Origin: Amphirosellinia nigrospora
Lineage: Eukaryota > Ascomycota > Sordariomycetes > Xylariales > Xylariaceae
Direction of reading: 5' to 3'
Length of the DNA: 64,000 nt
Assembly: GCA_004123355.1 (NCBI GenBank)
Contig: SCHM01000004.1
Location: 124,001 to 188,000 of the forward strand
The position numbers and the translations under genes are program-made. Shown piece after piece: positions 62,369-64,000 of the stretch; position 1 is the stretch's first letter, and each line of letters starts with the position of its first letter. The notes under the pieces were generated by a model. The model saw nothing but the letters and a program-made list of their open reading frames with translations. It did not search any database and had not been told where the DNA came from.

Positions 62369-64000
62369 GGCGAATCCGACGATTAGGATGCAATAGAGGG
62401 ATATCTAACTAGATGTCTTTATGGCAAGAAGGGCGTCCTGTGTATGGCATATGGTATCACAACACCGGCGTAATGCATACTTGGAGGGAGAGTCTGGCTA
62501 TGGTCTAATAGGCACTATGGGTATGCATTTCCCCAGCCTAAGTTGTCTTAGTTGGTCCTAGTTGACGCACTTCGGATGTTGTGCCCGGCAACCTTGGGGG
62601 GGCGGCGAGGAAGCATAGCAGGTGCCAAGGGCTAACTTAAAACAAAAGTCACAACCTGCCAATACATGATACATGTAGGTACAGTTTATACATGGTAATA
62701 AGACACTGCAGGTGTATTGGGTACATCCATGATGTACAGAGTAGGTATGTATTTAGGTTGTCCCACCACCTGCATTAAGGTACCTTCATTCTAAGACCTA
62801 CTTATACGTACTCTTAACTTACAACCTCTTCGTGCAAGGGTTGGTATTTAACCTTAGGTGGGCAGTGGATCTTCCTCATTTAAGTTGCAGTTTTGAATTG
62901 ATCTGGATCGCAGGCGTCACAATATGAGTGGCTCCCTAGGGCTTCCTAGGGCTAGCGCTGTGGCGCCGCCCAGTCCTTTGGTTATTAGCGCGATTGGAAA
63001 GGGGGCGGCGGCAGACCAATCCCGGATTGGCCTACTTTTGATGTGCTGTAACTGTGCGGTAGGCTGTACAGTACTAGATAGGCGGCTATTCCGTGCTTAC
63101 ATACACTAGTACATCTTCACACCTTATCATTACATATGGTATGCGTTGCCCAAGCAAGGATTTTGTGGTGGAGTTAGACCTGGGTTGTGCTCTGCGATTC
63201 GCCCGACTGATTCACCTTGCTTGATCATGACGAGAACACCCCCCGTCCATCATCCTGATCATCCCAAACGTTCCTGCTGCAACAATAAGGATATCGGTGT
63301 CCAAGTAACTAACTAAACCACATTCTCTTCCCAGCCACGCGCTTTGCCCTCGAGGATTTCTCTCTTTGTACCCTTTCCCTCTCTGTCTGTCTATCTGCTT
63401 CGCCAATTGTTTGTGTGTATCCCGTCATTCGCTTTTCATCTCGACATAACCTCTATATGTACAGTTAGTAATCTGCTCAAAATAACGGCGCAGCTCCTCA
63501 ACCCATGACATAATTTACCTCGTCCCCACGTCAATTTTTATGCACGCAGTTGGTCCCGGCCTCCGTGCTCCCCTGAATCCTCGTATCTATACACACATCG
63601 CTTCGCTCCGCTTCCGCGTTTCATTGCGGCTCAGCCTTCTCGACCTCAAGAGCCGTATTTGGATTTGTACACCACGTTTGAGACACACGACGCTTACGGT
63701 AGTTATTCTACCTCTTTTTACTTGACCATTGGAATACGCCGTTTTGGGGACGTTTATATTCCAGGTTTCATACTTCATACCTGCATCCTTCAACCCTCAT
63801 CCCTGCATCGTTCCTGAAGCCTACCTTCGACATTCCAGGGTTCTCAGCTGGTCATAACCAGGCTTGCTGGGCGCGCCAGAATCTTGGGACACCTACTTTA
63901 AACCCAGTTGCAGAACCTTGTCTTGTTTATTCTGTCGGAGAGAGTCGTCTTTTCGTCTCAATCCGGAAAAACGTCCAGTGTGTCGATTCGTCAGAGCATC
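62369..64000. other. Intergenic region to the right edge, no supported gene
   Basis: It starts with the eIF3b 3' flank. Open frames here (for example + 62,924-63,109 and 63,540-63,725; - 63,212-63,406) are short and without motifs. From about 63,340 the + strand is rich in pyrimidine runs ('ctctctgtctgtctatctgc'), as is common in fungal promoters and 5' UTRs, so a gene may begin just beyond the window. Confidence 0.55.

Noticed and set aside
62924-63109. Small open frame near the right edge
   Set aside because: No motif, short, in an intergenic stretch; nothing supports translation.

Overview
The window looks like a chromosome segment from a filamentous ascomycete (Pezizomycotina, probably a sordariomycete). 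It has two very different parts. Bases 1 to about 52,500 are extremely AT-rich, with TpA-rich sequence, few CpA/TpG dinucleotides and stops in every frame. That is the signature of repeat-induced point mutation (RIP) on transposon-derived DNA. From about 52,500 to the right end the base composition is balanced, with housekeeping genes, short GT-AG introns and CTAAC/CTGAC branch points.

The RIP region can be partly resolved by comparing it with itself. (a) 10.49-13.35 kb: two direct repeats of about 540 bp flank about 1.8 kb, like a non-autonomous LTR element. (b) 25.68-26.52 kb: a degenerate minisatellite. (c) 27.2-32.9 kb (+) and 46.86-52.59 kb (-): two inverted copies of one 5.7 kb LTR retrotransposon with 206-209 bp LTRs. 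The better copy has a 4-bp target duplication, and a decayed CCHC zinc knuckle can be placed in both. (d) 33.09-38.53 and 41.31-46.86 kb: two copies of a 5.4-5.5 kb repeat, with an extra copy of its 2.5 kb right half (38.53-41.07 kb) between them. Each right half carries an A-rich tract, subrepeats of about 160 bp and a 60-bp satellite. A 165-bp TG...CA element with a 5-bp target duplication sits in the last copy. It carries no RIP, so it arrived after RIP. Large parts of 1-10 kb, 13.4-17.8 kb and 17.9-25.7 kb show only AT-rich relic sequence that I could not assign.

The RIP edge is sharp. It falls inside the rightmost LTR at about 52.5 kb and is followed by unmutated relatives: a solo LTR at 52,684-52,856 and a 107-bp repeat at 52,878-52,984 whose RIP-mutated twin is at 17,763-17,869.

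The gene part has three recognisable protein genes. A membrane-anchored GT90/CAP10-type glycosyltransferase (about 53.86-56.34 kb, +) has its reading frame disrupted. CCT2, the beta subunit of the TRiC/CCT chaperonin (57,283-59,239, -), is intact as four exons. eIF3b (PRT1; 60,009-62,368, +) is recognisable end to end, but its 3' half carries five apparent single-base deletions. Restoring one base at each gives exactly 743 codons, so assembly error is the leading explanation. CCT2 and eIF3b are divergent and share about 770 bp of upstream sequence. The last 1.6 kb has no gene that I can support.
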